A stretch of DNA of 38,162 nt from an uncultured Pelagibacteraceae bacterium (GCA_902595795.1 CACJRK010000011.1:1-38162); one strand, 5' to 3'; counted from the stretch's first letter, positions 1 through 9,523 are shown. Numbers and translations: made by a program. The notes: generated by a model from the letters alone, not told the origin.

Positions 1-1
1 T

Positions 2-712
2 CAATATTTTAAAGACGATGCAACTGCATTCAATAATCAAAAAAAAACTACTATTGAGGGCAAGGGTGTTCTAAATAATAGAATATCGGAACACATACTC
101 TCTAATCTCTCTCAAATAGGAATTAAAAATCACTTAGTTAAAAGATTAAATATGCGTGAGCAAATTATAAAGCTTGTAGAAATAATTCCGATCGAATTCA
201 TTGTGAGAAATGTAGCTACAGGATCCATTACAAAACGATTAGGTATTGAAGACGGAACAGTTTTAAAAGAACCTCTTATTGAATACTGCTTAAAAGATGA
301 CAAACTTGGAGATCCATTAATATCTGAAGAACATATTTTAGCATTTGATTGGGCATCAAAAACAGAAATAGACAAAGTTAAAAAAATGATTTTAAGGATT
401 AATGATTTTATGATTGGCATGTTCAGAGGTGTTGGAATTAAACTTATCGATTTTAAATTAGAATTTGGAAGAGTTAAAATTGATGGAAAAAATGAAGTTA
501 TTTTAGCAGATGAAATTAGTCCTGATACATGCAGATTATGGGATAGTATTACAGAAAAAAAATTAGATAAAGATCGATTTAGAAAAGATCTGGGTGACTT
601 AATTCCTGCCTATACTGAAGTTGCTAAAAGATTAGGTATACTTCATGAACAATCTAATGTTTCAGCAGTAAATGTAACTAAATTATCTTCAGTTAAAAGA
701 AAGAAAAAATGA
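2..712 (+). CDS. purC: Phosphoribosylaminoimidazole-succinocarboxamide synthase (SAICAR synthetase), 5' end outside window
   Basis: This enzyme joins CAIR and aspartate with ATP to make SAICAR in purine synthesis. The frame is open from base 2, well upstream of the first ATG at 152. The upstream residues ([11 protein letters not shown], then [13 protein letters not shown]) are the expected substrate-loop and N-terminal-domain signatures, so the ATG at 152 is internal. About 25 N-terminal residues probably lie outside the window. Further family motifs are [21 protein letters not shown] and [12 protein letters not shown], followed by [10 protein letters not shown] lysine-rich tail of about 20 residues (ending VKRKKK) extends beyond the usual end. 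The TGA stop overlaps the purS start (ATGA), which suggests translational coupling. Confidence 0.95.
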   Translation, partial: QYFKDDATAFNNQKKTTIEGKGVLNNRISEHILSNLSQIGIKNHLVKRLNMREQIIKLVEIIPIEFIVRNVATGSITKRLGIEDGTVLKEPLIEYCLKDDKLGDPLISEEHILAFDWASKTEIDKVKKMILRINDFMIGMFRGVGIKLIDFKLEFGRVKIDGKNEVILADEISPDTCRLWDSITEKKLDKDRFRKDLGDLIPAYTEVAKRLGILHEQSNVSAVNVTKLSSVKRKKK

Positions 713-951
713 AAATTTCAGTAATAATTACTTTAAAAAAAGATGTACTTGATCCACAAGGAAAAGTTATTCATCAAACTCTGGATGGAATGGGTTTTGA
801 GGATGTTAATGAAGTTAGACAGGGTAAATATTTTGAAATAGACACTAAAGAAACTGATAACGACAAAGCAAAAACAAAAGTTGAAGAAATGTGCAAAAAA
901 CTTTTGGCAAATCTTGTAATTGAAAATTATAAAATTATTGATCTAAAGTAA
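709..951 (+). CDS. purS: Phosphoribosylformylglycinamidine synthase subunit PurS
   Basis: This is the small bridging subunit of the three-part FGAM synthase (PurS-PurQ-PurL), in which it carries ammonia between glutaminase and synthase. At 80 residues it has the usual length. The N-terminal beta strand ([21 protein letters not shown]) and the [16 protein letters not shown] segment are typical. It starts inside the last codons of purC (ATGA overlap) and ends 3 nt before purQ, so it sits in the purCSQL operon. Its presence fits the short purL and separate purQ that follow. Confidence 0.95.
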   Translation: MKISVIITLKKDVLDPQGKVIHQTLDGMGFEDVNEVRQGKYFEIDTKETDNDKAKTKVEEMCKKLLANLVIENYKIIDLK

Positions 952-954
952 TTA

Positions 955-1638
955 ATGAAATCATCAGTTATTACTTTTCCTGGTTCAAATTGTGACAGAG
1001 ACATTGATGTCGCTTTGAAGAAGTTTGGATTTAAAAATAAAATGGTTTGGCATGCTGATGCTGAATTACCAAAAAGTGATTTAGTTGTTTTGCCAGGTGG
1101 GTTTTCGTACGGTGATTATTTAAGATGTGGAAGCATGGCGTCTAAATCAAAAATAATGCAGTCTGTAATTAATTTTGCAAATTCAGGTGGCATGGTTATG
1201 GGTATCTGCAATGGATTTCAAATATTGGTAGAAACTGGTTTGGTCCCAGGTGTTTTGCTTAGAAACAAATATTTAGAATTTATTTGTAAAAACGTTTTTG
1301 TAAAAATTAACGATAAAAAAAATAAATATTTTAAAAATGTTGATAACGAAGTTTTAGAATTTCATATAGCTCATAATGAAGGAAATTATTTTTGTACTAA
1401 TGATCAATTAAAAGAAATTGAAGATAATAATCAAATAGCTATTAATTATTGTAATGAAAATGGAAAAATAGAAGATCAATTTAATCCTAATGGATCAATA
1501 AAAAATATTGCCGGTATATTTAATAAAGAAAAAAATGTTCTAGGAATGATGCCCCACCCTGAAAGAATGATTGATACATCTCTATCTGGTGAGGATGGAT
1601 CATTATTTTTTAAAAATTTAATAAACAATTTAAAATGA
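955..1638 (+). CDS. purQ: Phosphoribosylformylglycinamidine synthase, glutaminase subunit PurQ
   Basis: This class I glutamine amidotransferase supplies ammonia to PurL. The chain has 227 residues, the normal size. The N-terminal FPGSNCDRD motif, the oxyanion-region LPGGFSYGDYLRCG and the nucleophile elbow GICNGFQ (Cys about 85) are all present. The C-terminal PHPER supplies the His/Glu of the triad (about H201 and E203). Its stop overlaps the purL start by 4 nt (ATGA). Confidence 0.96.
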   Translation: MKSSVITFPGSNCDRDIDVALKKFGFKNKMVWHADAELPKSDLVVLPGGFSYGDYLRCGSMASKSKIMQSVINFANSGGMVMGICNGFQILVETGLVPGVLLRNKYLEFICKNVFVKINDKKNKYFKNVDNEVLEFHIAHNEGNYFCTNDQLKEIEDNNQIAINYCNENGKIEDQFNPNGSIKNIAGIFNKEKNVLGMMPHPERMIDTSLSGEDGSLFFKNLINNLK

Positions 1639-3827
1639 TTGTTAACGAACAAATTGCAATTGATCATGGTTTAAAGAAAGATGAATACGCTAAAATTTGT
1701 AAGCTATTAAAAAGAACTCCTAATATTACAGAACTAGGAATTTTTTCTGCAATGTGGAATGAGCATTGTTCTTATAAATCATCAAGATTACATTTAAAAA
1801 AACTGCCTACTAAAGGAAAGAAAGTTATTCAGGGTCCTGGGGAAAACGCAGGTGTTATAGATATCGAAGACAATGATGCAATTGTTTTTAAAATAGAAAG
1901 TCATAATCACCCTTCATTTATTGAACCTTACCAAGGTGCTGCGACAGGAGTTGGGGGAATAATGCGTGATGTATTTACTATGGGTGCAAGACCAATAGCT
2001 AACTTGAACTCAATACATTTTGGATCACCTCAAAATAAAAAAACTAAAAATTTATTAAGAGGTGTAGTTCATGGCATAGGTGGTTATGGAAACTGCATGG
2101 GCGTTCCAACTATCGCTGGTCAAACAAGTTTTGATAGTTCCTATAATGGAAATATTCTGGTTAATGCAATGACATTAGGATTGGTTAAAAAAAATAAGAT
2201 TTTCTATTCTAAAGCCGCAGGTTTAAACAAACCAGTTATTTATGTTGGATCTAAAACTGGAAGAGATGGAATTCATGGAGCAAGTATGGCCTCAGCAAGT
2301 TTTGACGAAAAAATTGAGGAAAAAAAACCAACTGTTCAAGTTGGAGATCCATTTACTGAAAAACTTTTACTTGAAGCTTGTTTAGAGCTAATGGCAGGAG
2401 ACTCAATTATAGCTATTCAAGATATGGGTGCAGCAGGTCTTACTTCTTCAAGTATTGAAATGGCATCAAAAGGAAATCTTGGAATTGAAATTAATTTAAA
2501 CAAAGTACCATGCAGAGAATCTAAGATGACACCTTATGAAATTATGCTATCTGAAAGCCAAGAAAGAATGTTGATAGTTTTGGAAAATGGTAAAGAAGAA
2601 CAAGCGAAAAAAATATTTGATAAATGGAACTTAGATTTTGCGGTAATTGGTAAGACTACTAAATCAAAAAAAATAGAACTTTATTTTGATGAAGAGAAAG
2701 TTGCAGATATTCCAGTAAATACTCTAGTAGAAAACTCACCTATGTATGATCGGAAATGGAAAAAAACAAAACTTCCTAAAAAAAATAAGATTAAAAAAGA
2801 AGATATTAAACATTTAAAAATTATTGATTCTTTAAAAAAAATTTTAGCAAACCCAAATGTATGTAGTAAAGAATGGATTTGGCAACAATATGATCATACC
2901 GTAATGGGAGATACTATTCAGAAACCTGGTGGAGATGCAGGTGTTGTAAGAGTTCATGGAACAGATAAAGCAGTAGCTGCTTCTGTAGATTCTTCTGCTG
3001 TTTATTGTTGGGCACACCCTTTAACTGGTGGAAAACAAGTAGTTTGTGAAAGTTTCAGAAATCTTATATCTGTTGGCGCTAAACCAATTGCTATCACAAA
3101 TTGTTTAAATTTTGGTAGTCCTGAAAATGAAGAAAATATGGGTGAGTTTGTTGAATGTGTTGAAGGTATTGGTGAAGCAAGTGAATATTTAAAGTTCCCA
3201 GTGGTTTCTGGAAATGTATCTTTTTATAATCAAACTAAGGATGAAGGCATAAAACCTACTCCTGCAATTGGTGGAGTTGGGTTGATCAAAAATTTTAAAA
3301 AAATGATCACTATGGAATTTAAAGAAGTTGATAGTTTAGTTTTAGTAATTGGTAAAACTGAAGGACATATTGATCAAAGTTTATTTGCAAGAAATATTTT
3401 AGATGAAAAAAATGGACCTCCACCTGAGGTAAATCTATTTAATGAAAAAAATAATGGAGAAACATTACTAAAATTAATTGATAACAATTTAATAAAGAGT
3501 GCTCATGATGTTTCTTTAGGTGGCTTAATTACTGCGGTTGCAAAAATGTGTATTAAAGGAAAAAAGGGAATAAATATTAAAAAACCTAAATATTTAATTA
3601 ATGAAATAGAGTACTTATTTGCCGAAGATCAAGGTAGATATATTGTTGAAATAAACAAAAAGGATTTTAAAAAAGTAGCTGATATATTGAATAAAAATGC
3701 GGTCCATTTTGATGAACTTGGCACAATTACAGAAAAAAATATATATATTAACAGCAAGACAAAAGTTACAATTGACGAATTATCAACTTCGAATAAAAGT
3801 TGGCTTACAAACTATATGAGTAAATAA
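1635..3827 (+). CDS. purL: Phosphoribosylformylglycinamidine synthase, synthase subunit PurL
   Basis: This ATP-dependent subunit converts FGAR to FGAM with ammonia from PurQ. At 730 residues it is the small PurL type that needs PurS and PurQ, not the 1,300-residue fused type of enterobacteria. Visible signatures are WNEHCSYKSS (41-50), the metal/nucleotide site ESHNHPS (88-94) and PYQGAATGVGG (98-108). The second half repeats the fold (HDVSLGGL, FAEDQGRYIVE). It is coupled to purQ upstream (ATGA) and to the bolA-like gene downstream (TAATG). Confidence 0.97.
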   Translation: MIVNEQIAIDHGLKKDEYAKICKLLKRTPNITELGIFSAMWNEHCSYKSSRLHLKKLPTKGKKVIQGPGENAGVIDIEDNDAIVFKIESHNHPSFIEPYQGAATGVGGIMRDVFTMGARPIANLNSIHFGSPQNKKTKNLLRGVVHGIGGYGNCMGVPTIAGQTSFDSSYNGNILVNAMTLGLVKKNKIFYSKAAGLNKPVIYVGSKTGRDGIHGASMASASFDEKIEEKKPTVQVGDPFTEKLLLEACLELMAGDSIIAIQDMGAAGLTSSSIEMASKGNLGIEINLNKVPCRESKMTPYEIMLSESQERMLIVLENGKEEQAKKIFDKWNLDFAVIGKTTKSKKIELYFDEEKVADIPVNTLVENSPMYDRKWKKTKLPKKNKIKKEDIKHLKIIDSLKKILANPNVCSKEWIWQQYDHTVMGDTIQKPGGDAGVVRVHGTDKAVAASVDSSAVYCWAHPLTGGKQVVCESFRNLISVGAKPIAITNCLNFGSPENEENMGEFVECVEGIGEASEYLKFPVVSGNVSFYNQTKDEGIKPTPAIGGVGLIKNFKKMITMEFKEVDSLVLVIGKTEGHIDQSLFARNILDEKNGPPPEVNLFNEKNNGETLLKLIDNNLIKSAHDVSLGGLITAVAKMCIKGKKGINIKKPKYLINEIEYLFAEDQGRYIVEINKKDFKKVADILNKNAVHFDELGTITEKNIYINSKTKVTIDELSTSNKSWLTNYMSK

Positions 3828-4057
3828 TGGCAATGGATTTAAAAGAAATTGAGAGTTTTATAAAAGAGGCAATGCCAGATGCCATAGTAGAGATACAAGA
3901 TTTGGCAGGTGATGGAAATCATTATTCAGCAACAGTTACTTCATCTCAATTTTCTGGAAAAAGTAAAATTGAGCAACATAAAATGGTTTATAATTCATTA
4001 AAAGGTAGAATGGGTAATGAACTACATGCATTAGCAATTAAAACAAAGGAGAGCTAA
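3827..4057 (+). CDS. BolA-like protein (IbaG/BolA2 type)
   Basis: A 76-residue BolA-fold protein. Family marks are the IQDLAGDGNHYSATV strand-turn and the HKMVYNSL helix with its conserved His. Members of this short branch bind a [2Fe-2S] cluster jointly with a CGFS monothiol glutaredoxin, and that partner is encoded directly downstream. The start codon shares a base with the purL stop (TAATG). The gene ends directly before grxD, whose ribosome site (AGGAG within AAGGAGAG) lies in the last codons here. Acting with GrxD in iron-sulfur cluster handling is inferred from the family and the adjacency. Confidence 0.9.
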   Translation: MAMDLKEIESFIKEAMPDAIVEIQDLAGDGNHYSATVTSSQFSGKSKIEQHKMVYNSLKGRMGNELHALAIKTKES

Positions 4058-4396
4058 ATGGATCAACAAACAAATGATTTAATTAAAAATGAAATTGAAA
4101 ACAACGAAGTTTGTTTATTTATGAAAGGTACACCTGATGCTCCACAATGTGGATTTTCAATGGCTACTACTAATATACTAAAAATTCTTGAGGTAAACTT
4201 TAAAGGTGTAAATGTTTTAGAAAATCAAAATTTAAGAGAAGGAATTAAGGTTTTTAGTGACTGGCCAACTATACCTCAGCTTTATGTCAAAAATGAATTT
4301 ATTGGTGGTTGTGATATAGTTAAAGAAATGTATGAAAGTGGTGAGTTAGAAAAACTTTTTGAAAGCAAAAATATAAATTTTAAAGCTAAGAATTAA
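4058..4396 (+). CDS. grxD: Monothiol glutaredoxin (Grx4 family)
   Basis: A 112-residue CGFS-type glutaredoxin. These bind and transfer [2Fe-2S] clusters, usually as homodimers or as BolA heterodimers. The [14 protein letters not shown] motif (active Cys about 31) and the [20 protein letters not shown] segment (glutathione-binding TIPQ region and GGCD) are diagnostic. A good Shine-Dalgarno (AGGAG) precedes the ATG. Its TAA at 4394-4396 directly abuts the rpsD stop codon on the other strand, with no terminator between them. Confidence 0.95.
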   Translation: MDQQTNDLIKNEIENNEVCLFMKGTPDAPQCGFSMATTNILKILEVNFKGVNVLENQNLREGIKVFSDWPTIPQLYVKNEFIGGCDIVKEMYESGELEKLFESKNINFKAKN

Positions 4397-5014
4397 TTAT
4401 CTTGAATAATATTCAATCACTAAGTTAGGTTCCATTACAATTGGATAAGGAACTTCTTCAAATTTTGGAATCCTTACAAATTTAAACTTTTTATTTTTTT
4501 CATCCATTTGAATATATTCTGGAGCTTCTCTCTCTTTATTAGCTAAGGCGATATCAATAATTGCAAGTTGTTTAGATTTGTCTCTAATTTCAATTGTATC
4601 TTCTTCTTTAACTAAGTAACTTCCAATGTTAACCTTTTTACCGTTAACTCTTACATGACTATGGTTTATTAATTGTCTAGCAGAAAAAATCGTTGTTGCA
4701 AATTTTGCTCTGTAAATGACAGCATCCAATCTTCTTTCAAGAAGGCCGATTAAGTTTTCTCCTGTATCACCTTTAAGCATCACTGCTTTTTTATAAATAT
4801 TTCTAAATTGTCTTTCGTTGATATTACCATAGTAAGCTTTTAATTTTTGCTTAGCTTGCAACTGAATTCCATAATCTGAGGGTTTACCTTGTTTTGTTTG
4901 ACCATGTTGGCCTGGTCCATAGGCTCTTGTATTAAATGGACTTTTGGGTCTACCCCATAGATTTACTTTTAATCTTCTATCTACTTTATGTTTAGAGTTT
5001 AATCTTTTTGTCAT
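4397..5014 (-). CDS. rpsD: 30S ribosomal protein S4
   Basis: A primary 16S rRNA-binding protein that nucleates assembly of the small subunit. It has 205 residues, as expected. The N-terminal part has no zinc-binding cysteines (the C-minus form). The [18 protein letters not shown] segment and the S4 RNA-binding domain ([14 protein letters not shown], then [19 protein letters not shown]) are clear. It is the last gene of the minus-strand block, and a strong promoter lies just upstream (5027-5054). The predicted leader is only a few nucleotides, and no Shine-Dalgarno is seen. Confidence 0.98.
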   Translation of the reverse strand: MTKRLNSKHKVDRRLKVNLWGRPKSPFNTRAYGPGQHGQTKQGKPSDYGIQLQAKQKLKAYYGNINERQFRNIYKKAVMLKGDTGENLIGLLERRLDAVIYRAKFATTIFSARQLINHSHVRVNGKKVNIGSYLVKEEDTIEIRDKSKQLAIIDIALANKEREAPEYIQMDEKNKKFKFVRIPKFEEVPYPIVMEPNLVIEYYSR

Positions 5015-5026
5015 TTGATAGTGGGC

Positions 5027-5054
5027 TTTATAAACTTACTCTTAATTTTGTCAA
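5027..5054 (-). promoter_or_regulatory. Predicted sigma-70-type promoter for rpsD
   Basis: Read on the minus strand there is a perfect -35 TTGACA (5054-5049), a 16-nt spacer and a -10 TATAAA (5032-5027). The -35 begins directly after the stop codon of the upstream methyltransferase gene. Transcription would start near 5020, only about 6 nt before the rpsD ATG at 5014, so the mRNA would be almost leaderless. The box match is direct observation; activity is inferred. Confidence 0.65.
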
Positions 5055-5771
5055 TCAACGTTTTTTACCTAAACTTGCAAATACACCAGATAAAATACGT
5101 GTTTCTTTAGTTGATAATTCCATCCTATAAAAAATATTCCTCAAGTTTTCAAGCATTATTGGCTTCTTCTCTTTTGTTTTAAAGAAATTAATATCTTCAA
5201 GGTTCTTAATACATAGATTTGCCATAGCAACTATCTCTCTTTTAGAGGCTGATTTAATTTTATTAGATTTGTTAAAAGAGGATACTTTTGCATTAATTAT
5301 ACTTGATACATATTGTGCAATTATTATTAGGCTGTGAGATAAATTTAATGATTTAAAGTCAGGATTTGTTGGAATTTGAAGAGTATAATTTGCATAGCTT
5401 ATTTCGTTATTTGATAGACCAGATGCCTCTGATCCAAATAAAAAGGCTACTTTCTTTTTATAATTAATTTTTTTTAAATCCTCTAATTGAATATGTTTGA
5501 TATTTTTATTTCTAAATCTTGCAGATGTCGCAATTACATAATCTATATTTTTTAATGCTAGTTCTAAATTATTAAATACTTTACTCTTATTAATTACATT
5601 TTTTGCCCCTACTGACGTTGCTAGAATTTTATCATTTGGAAATATTGGTTTAGGATCAACAATAGTAAGTTTATTAAAATTAAAATTTTTCATTCCTCTT
5701 GCGCATGCACCAATATTTTCTGAAAGTTGAGGCTTATGTAAAATGAAAGTAATATTATTTGATAACATCAT
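5055..5771 (-). CDS. SPOUT-class RNA 2'-O-methyltransferase, TrmJ-like
   Basis: A 238-residue SpoU/TrmH-family (TrmJ group) methyltransferase, probably methylating ribose in the tRNA anticodon loop with SAM. The N-terminal HKPQLSENIGACARGMKNF matches motif 1. The trefoil-knot SAM site is seen as FLFGSEASGLSNNE and IPTNPDFKSLNLSHS. A C-terminal helical extension of about 70 residues is typical of TrmJ. Two adjacent ATGs (5771 and 5768) could start it. It lies 16 nt downstream of cimA. The exact target nucleotide cannot be read from the sequence. Confidence 0.85.
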   Translation of the reverse strand: MMLSNNITFILHKPQLSENIGACARGMKNFNFNKLTIVDPKPIFPNDKILATSVGAKNVINKSKVFNNLELALKNIDYVIATSARFRNKNIKHIQLEDLKKINYKKKVAFLFGSEASGLSNNEISYANYTLQIPTNPDFKSLNLSHSLIIIAQYVSSIINAKVSSFNKSNKIKSASKREIVAMANLCIKNLEDINFFKTKEKKPIMLENLRNIFYRMELSTKETRILSGVFASLGKKR

Positions 5772-5787
5772 TTATGATAGATCAAAT

Positions 5788-7389
5788 TTATAGACTAGCT
5801 GGAGCCTTATCTTTAAATAATTTATAATCCAAACTATCAACTAAAGCTTTAAATGATGCATCAATTATATTTGGAGAAACACCTATAGTGAACCAATTAA
5901 CGCCTTTGGAGTCTGTACTTTCGATTGAAACTCTAGTCACCGCTTCAGTACCTGTATTTAAAATTCTTACTTTATAATCAACTAATTTTAAGTCTTTTAA
6001 ATAATCTGAATATTTTGCAAGTTTATTTACATTTTTTCTTATTGCATTATCAAGTGCATTAACTGGACCGTTACCCTGTCCTTCACACAATATTTTTTGA
6101 CCATCAACTTCTAAATGTGCTTTGGCATGTGAAACAATTTCACCTGTGTTATCTTTTTTAACTGAAACATCGTATTCATTAATTAAGATGTATCTTGGAA
6201 TATTACCCATCAATCTTCTGGCTAATAATTCAAATGAAGCATCTGCTCCATCATAACTATATCCAATAAATTCTCTGTCCTTAACTTCTGCTAAAAGTTT
6301 TTTAATTTTTGGATCATTTTTTTCAATCTGTATACCAATTGATTTTAATCTTGACATTATATTAGATTGTCCCGCTTGATCAGAAACTACAATATTTCTT
6401 GAATTCCCGACTTCTTCGGGATCAATATGTTCATAAGTTTTTGGATCCTTTTGAACTGCTGAAACATGCATACCTCCTTTATGTGAAAAAGCTGAAGCTC
6501 CTACATAAGGTAAATGTTTGTTAGGTTTTCTATTTAATAGTTCATCCAATAATCTAGAACACTGTGTTAAATTCTTTAGATTTTCTCTTCTAATATTAAG
6601 TTCAAATTTCTCACTAAAGTCTTTTTTTAAAAATAATGATGGAATTAAAGACATTAAATTTGCATTACCACATCTTTCTCCTAGTCCATTTATAGTTCCT
6701 TGAATTTGCCTAACACCAGCTTGAATTGCGGCCAAACTATTTGCTACAGCATTATCTGTATCATTATGAGCATGGATACCTAAATTTTCTCCTGGGATAT
6801 GCTTTTTAACTTCAGATACAATTTCTGTTACTTCATGAGGAAGGGTTCCACCATTTGTATCACATAAAATAATCCATCTTGACCCTTGGTCGTATGCTGC
6901 TTTCAAACACTTTAAAGCATAATCAGGATTAGATTTGTATCCATCAAAAAAATGCTCTGCATCAAACATAAATTCTTTGCCTGAACTCACTATGTGTTTT
7001 GCACTTTCACTAATGTTTTCTAAGTTTTCCTCATTAGTTATTCCAAGGGCTACACTAACTTGAAAATCCCAAGATTTTCCAAATAGACAAACCGAGGAAC
7101 TTTTTGAATTAATCAAGGATGCTAACATAGGATCATTTTCAGCACTATGCTCTGATTTTTTTGTCATGCCAAAAGCTGTAAGTTTTGCATTTTTAAAACC
7201 ATGATCTTTATTGAAAAATTCAGTATCTGTTGGGTTGGCTCCTGGCCAGCCAGCTTCAATATAATCAACACCTAAAGCTTCTAATGAATTTGATATTTTT
7301 TCTTTATCATCAATTGAAAAATCAACACCCTGTGTTTGAGCACCATCTCTTAATGTAGTGTCAAAAATATATAGTCTTTCCTTACTCAT
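5788..7389 (-). CDS. cimA: (R)-citramalate synthase
   Basis: It condenses pyruvate and acetyl-CoA to citramalate, giving a threonine-independent route to 2-oxobutyrate for isoleucine. The catalytic barrel shows FDTTLRDGAQTQG (about 9-21), GVDYIEAGWPGANPTD, the metal site HAHNDTDNA and GTINGLGERCGNAN. The length (533) and the C-terminal LeuA-type regulatory domain (LKDLKLVDYKVRI, then VSIESTD and WFTIGVSPNIIDAS) match CimA. The DTEFF and GWPGANPTD wording favours CimA over 2-isopropylmalate synthase. The ATG overlaps the cysS stop (ATGA). Confidence 0.92.
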   Translation of the reverse strand: MSKERLYIFDTTLRDGAQTQGVDFSIDDKEKISNSLEALGVDYIEAGWPGANPTDTEFFNKDHGFKNAKLTAFGMTKKSEHSAENDPMLASLINSKSSSVCLFGKSWDFQVSVALGITNEENLENISESAKHIVSSGKEFMFDAEHFFDGYKSNPDYALKCLKAAYDQGSRWIILCDTNGGTLPHEVTEIVSEVKKHIPGENLGIHAHNDTDNAVANSLAAIQAGVRQIQGTINGLGERCGNANLMSLIPSLFLKKDFSEKFELNIRRENLKNLTQCSRLLDELLNRKPNKHLPYVGASAFSHKGGMHVSAVQKDPKTYEHIDPEEVGNSRNIVVSDQAGQSNIMSRLKSIGIQIEKNDPKIKKLLAEVKDREFIGYSYDGADASFELLARRLMGNIPRYILINEYDVSVKKDNTGEIVSHAKAHLEVDGQKILCEGQGNGPVNALDNAIRKNVNKLAKYSDYLKDLKLVDYKVRILNTGTEAVTRVSIESTDSKGVNWFTIGVSPNIIDASFKALVDSLDYKLFKDKAPASL

Positions 7390-8741
7390 TTAAATTTCCA
7401 AGTTGTTTTACCATCTTTATCTTCTATTAAAACACCTTTATCTAAAAGCTCATCTCTTATTTTATCAGCTTCCTCATAATTTTTATTAACTCTAGCTTCA
7501 TTTCTCTGATTAATTTTAATTAAAATTTCATTTTCAGAAAGTGATACTTTGCTTTTCTTAAATTTAAGCCAATCTTCTTTAGTTTCATTTAATAATCCAA
7601 TAAAATGACATGCAGAAATAAATAGTTTTTTATCTTCATCAGAACCTTTTGATGCTTTCTCATATAATTTATGCAAATTGGCAATATAGCCTGGTGTATT
7701 TAAATCATCGAAAAGAGGTTTTAGAATTTCTTCTGAAATTTTAAGTTTTGTTTCAATGTTTAAATAAACATTATACCATTTGCTAATTATATTTTCACAG
7801 TCTTCTAAAAGTTTATCATTCCAATCAAGTGGTTGCCGGTAATGTGCGCTCATTAAAGCCAGTCTTAAAACTTGACCACTTTTATTATTTTTAAAATCTT
7901 TAATTTTTAAAATATTACCTTGAGACTTTGCCATTTTTTCATTGGACATTGTAATAAAGGCATTATGCAACCAATAATTAGCAAATACTTTGCTATCATT
8001 TGCACATCTCGATTGTGCAATTTCATTTTCATGATGAGGAAATAACAAGTCAACACCCCCTCCATGAACATCAAATTCTTTTCCTAAATATTTTTTAGAC
8101 ATTGCTGAACATTCTAAATGCCAACCAGGTCTTCCTCTTCCCCATGGTGAGTCCCATGATGGCTCGTCTGTTTCTGATGGTTTCCACAAAACAAAATCCT
8201 CAGGATTTTTTTTATTATCACTTACTTCAATCCTTGATCCTGCAACCAATTCATCTAATTTTTTGTTTGATAACTTCCCATAATCTTTAAATTTTTTTAC
8301 TTCAAAATAAACATGCTTCTTATTTTCGTATGCGAATCCTTTTTTAATTAATTCAGTGATCATTTCTGTCATCTCAGAAATATGCTCAGTTGCTTTAGGT
8401 TCATGACTTGGTTTTTCACAATTTAAATAAATACAATCATGATTAAAGTTTTGAGTAATTTTTTTTGTAAGATCTAAAATAGAAATATTATTTTCCTTTG
8501 ATGATTTTATTATTTTATCATCTACATCTGTAATATTTCTTACATAAGTTACATTTGGATATTCATTTTTTAAAATTTTAAAAAGAATATCAAATACTAC
8601 TAGCGGTCTAGCATTACCGATATGTGGATCATCATAAACAGTTGGACCACAAACATACATTCTTACGTTGTTTTTATCCTGAGGAATAAATTTTTCTTTT
8701 TTGTTAGTAAGATTATTTGTTAAAAAAATATCTAAACTCAT
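7386..8741 (-). CDS. cysS: Cysteinyl-tRNA synthetase
   Basis: A class I aminoacyl-tRNA synthetase of 451 residues, close to the usual 460. Features are YVCGPTVYDDPHIGNARP (zinc Cys about 31, HIGH-type motif HIGN 40-43), WHLECSAMS (zinc Cys), GGGVDLLFPHHENE (zinc His) and the KMSKS variant KMAKSQGN. The anticodon-binding C-terminus ends with the family-typical RDELLDKGVLIEDKDGKTTW. A perfect -10 TATAAT lies on the minus strand at 8766-8761, 19 nt upstream of the start, but the -35 is poor. It is coupled to cimA downstream. Confidence 0.97.
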   Translation of the reverse strand: MSLDIFLTNNLTNKKEKFIPQDKNNVRMYVCGPTVYDDPHIGNARPLVVFDILFKILKNEYPNVTYVRNITDVDDKIIKSSKENNISILDLTKKITQNFNHDCIYLNCEKPSHEPKATEHISEMTEMITELIKKGFAYENKKHVYFEVKKFKDYGKLSNKKLDELVAGSRIEVSDNKKNPEDFVLWKPSETDEPSWDSPWGRGRPGWHLECSAMSKKYLGKEFDVHGGGVDLLFPHHENEIAQSRCANDSKVFANYWLHNAFITMSNEKMAKSQGNILKIKDFKNNKSGQVLRLALMSAHYRQPLDWNDKLLEDCENIISKWYNVYLNIETKLKISEEILKPLFDDLNTPGYIANLHKLYEKASKGSDEDKKLFISACHFIGLLNETKEDWLKFKKSKVSLSENEILIKINQRNEARVNKNYEEADKIRDELLDKGVLIEDKDGKTTWKFK

Positions 8742-8785
8742 AGTTGAGAAATATACTTAAATTATAGATTTGTGAATCTATTTGA

Positions 8786-9523
8786 TTAATTTGGAATTAT
8801 GCATACAGGAATTGGCTCCATTTTATGCATATTTTGTTTTCTAATATTTTCGTATTGAACACGATTCGGAGAATTTGGATTCTCCATGGCCTCTTCTAAT
8901 TCATTATATTTTAATCCAAGTTGACCTTCATCAGTTCTACCATCATCCCATAATCCATCAGTTGGAGGTGCATCAATAATTTCTTGTAAAATACCAAGTT
9001 CTTTTCCTAACTCCCAGACTTGGGTTTTATTACAATCAGCTATTGGTGAAATATCAACTCCACCGTCACCATATTTAGTATAAAATCCAACACCAAAATC
9101 CTCAACTTTGTTTCCAGTTCCTACAACGATTCCTTTATTAGCTGCTGCTACCTGATAAAGAGTAGTCATTCTTAATCTAGCTCTTGAATTAGCCATTCCA
9201 TGCTCACTATCAAATTTTGATAAGCTAGCATTAAATGCTAAAAAAAGCTCGTCTAGATTAATAGTATGTGCTTCTACATTTTTGAATTTTTTAATTAACC
9301 ATTCTTGATGTTTTAAACTTAAATCATGTTGATGAGATTTTTGTTTGATTGGCATAGATAAAACAATAGTTTTTAAACCAGTCATAGCACTAAGTGTACT
9401 TGATACTGATGAATCAATTCCTCCAGAAATTCCTATGACTAATGACTCTGCCTTAGTTGGCATATTGTCAACATAGCTCTTAATCCAATTAGAGATAAAT
9501 TTAACTTTTTCAGAAATTTGCAT
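8786..9523 (-). CDS. nadE: NAD+ synthase, ammonia-dependent
   Basis: It amidates deamido-NAD using ATP and ammonia, the last step of NAD synthesis. The 245-residue chain is the short form without a glutaminase domain. The PP-loop SGGIDSS (33-39) is present, as are VGTGNKVEDFGVGFYTKYGDGGVD and the C-terminal APPTDGLWDDGRTDEGQLG segment. It is 44 nt upstream of cysS and 38 nt downstream of the DAHP synthase gene, all in one direction. Confidence 0.95.
   Translation of the reverse strand: MQISEKVKFISNWIKSYVDNMPTKAESLVIGISGGIDSSVSSTLSAMTGLKTIVLSMPIKQKSHQHDLSLKHQEWLIKKFKNVEAHTINLDELFLAFNASLSKFDSEHGMANSRARLRMTTLYQVAAANKGIVVGTGNKVEDFGVGFYTKYGDGGVDISPIADCNKTQVWELGKELGILQEIIDAPPTDGLWDDGRTDEGQLGLKYNELEEAMENPNSPNRVQYENIRKQNMHKMEPIPVCIIPN

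Noticed and set aside
130-420. Open frame of 96 codons on the minus strand opposite purC
   Set aside because: It lies wholly inside the conserved purC coding region and encodes no recognisable protein. Similar antisense or shifted frames inside nrdA, rpoZ, dusA, cysS and other genes were left out for the same reason.
152-712. purC as a truncated gene starting at the ATG at 152
   Set aside because: The same frame continues upstream to base 2 with clear PurC signatures, so the gene is cut by the window edge, not shortened.
8764-8781. 7-bp inverted repeat ATAGATT/AATCTAT with a TGTG loop between cysS and nadE
   Set aside because: It is AT-rich, has no T-run in the nadE direction and partly overlaps a TATAAT box. 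It is too weak to call a terminator.
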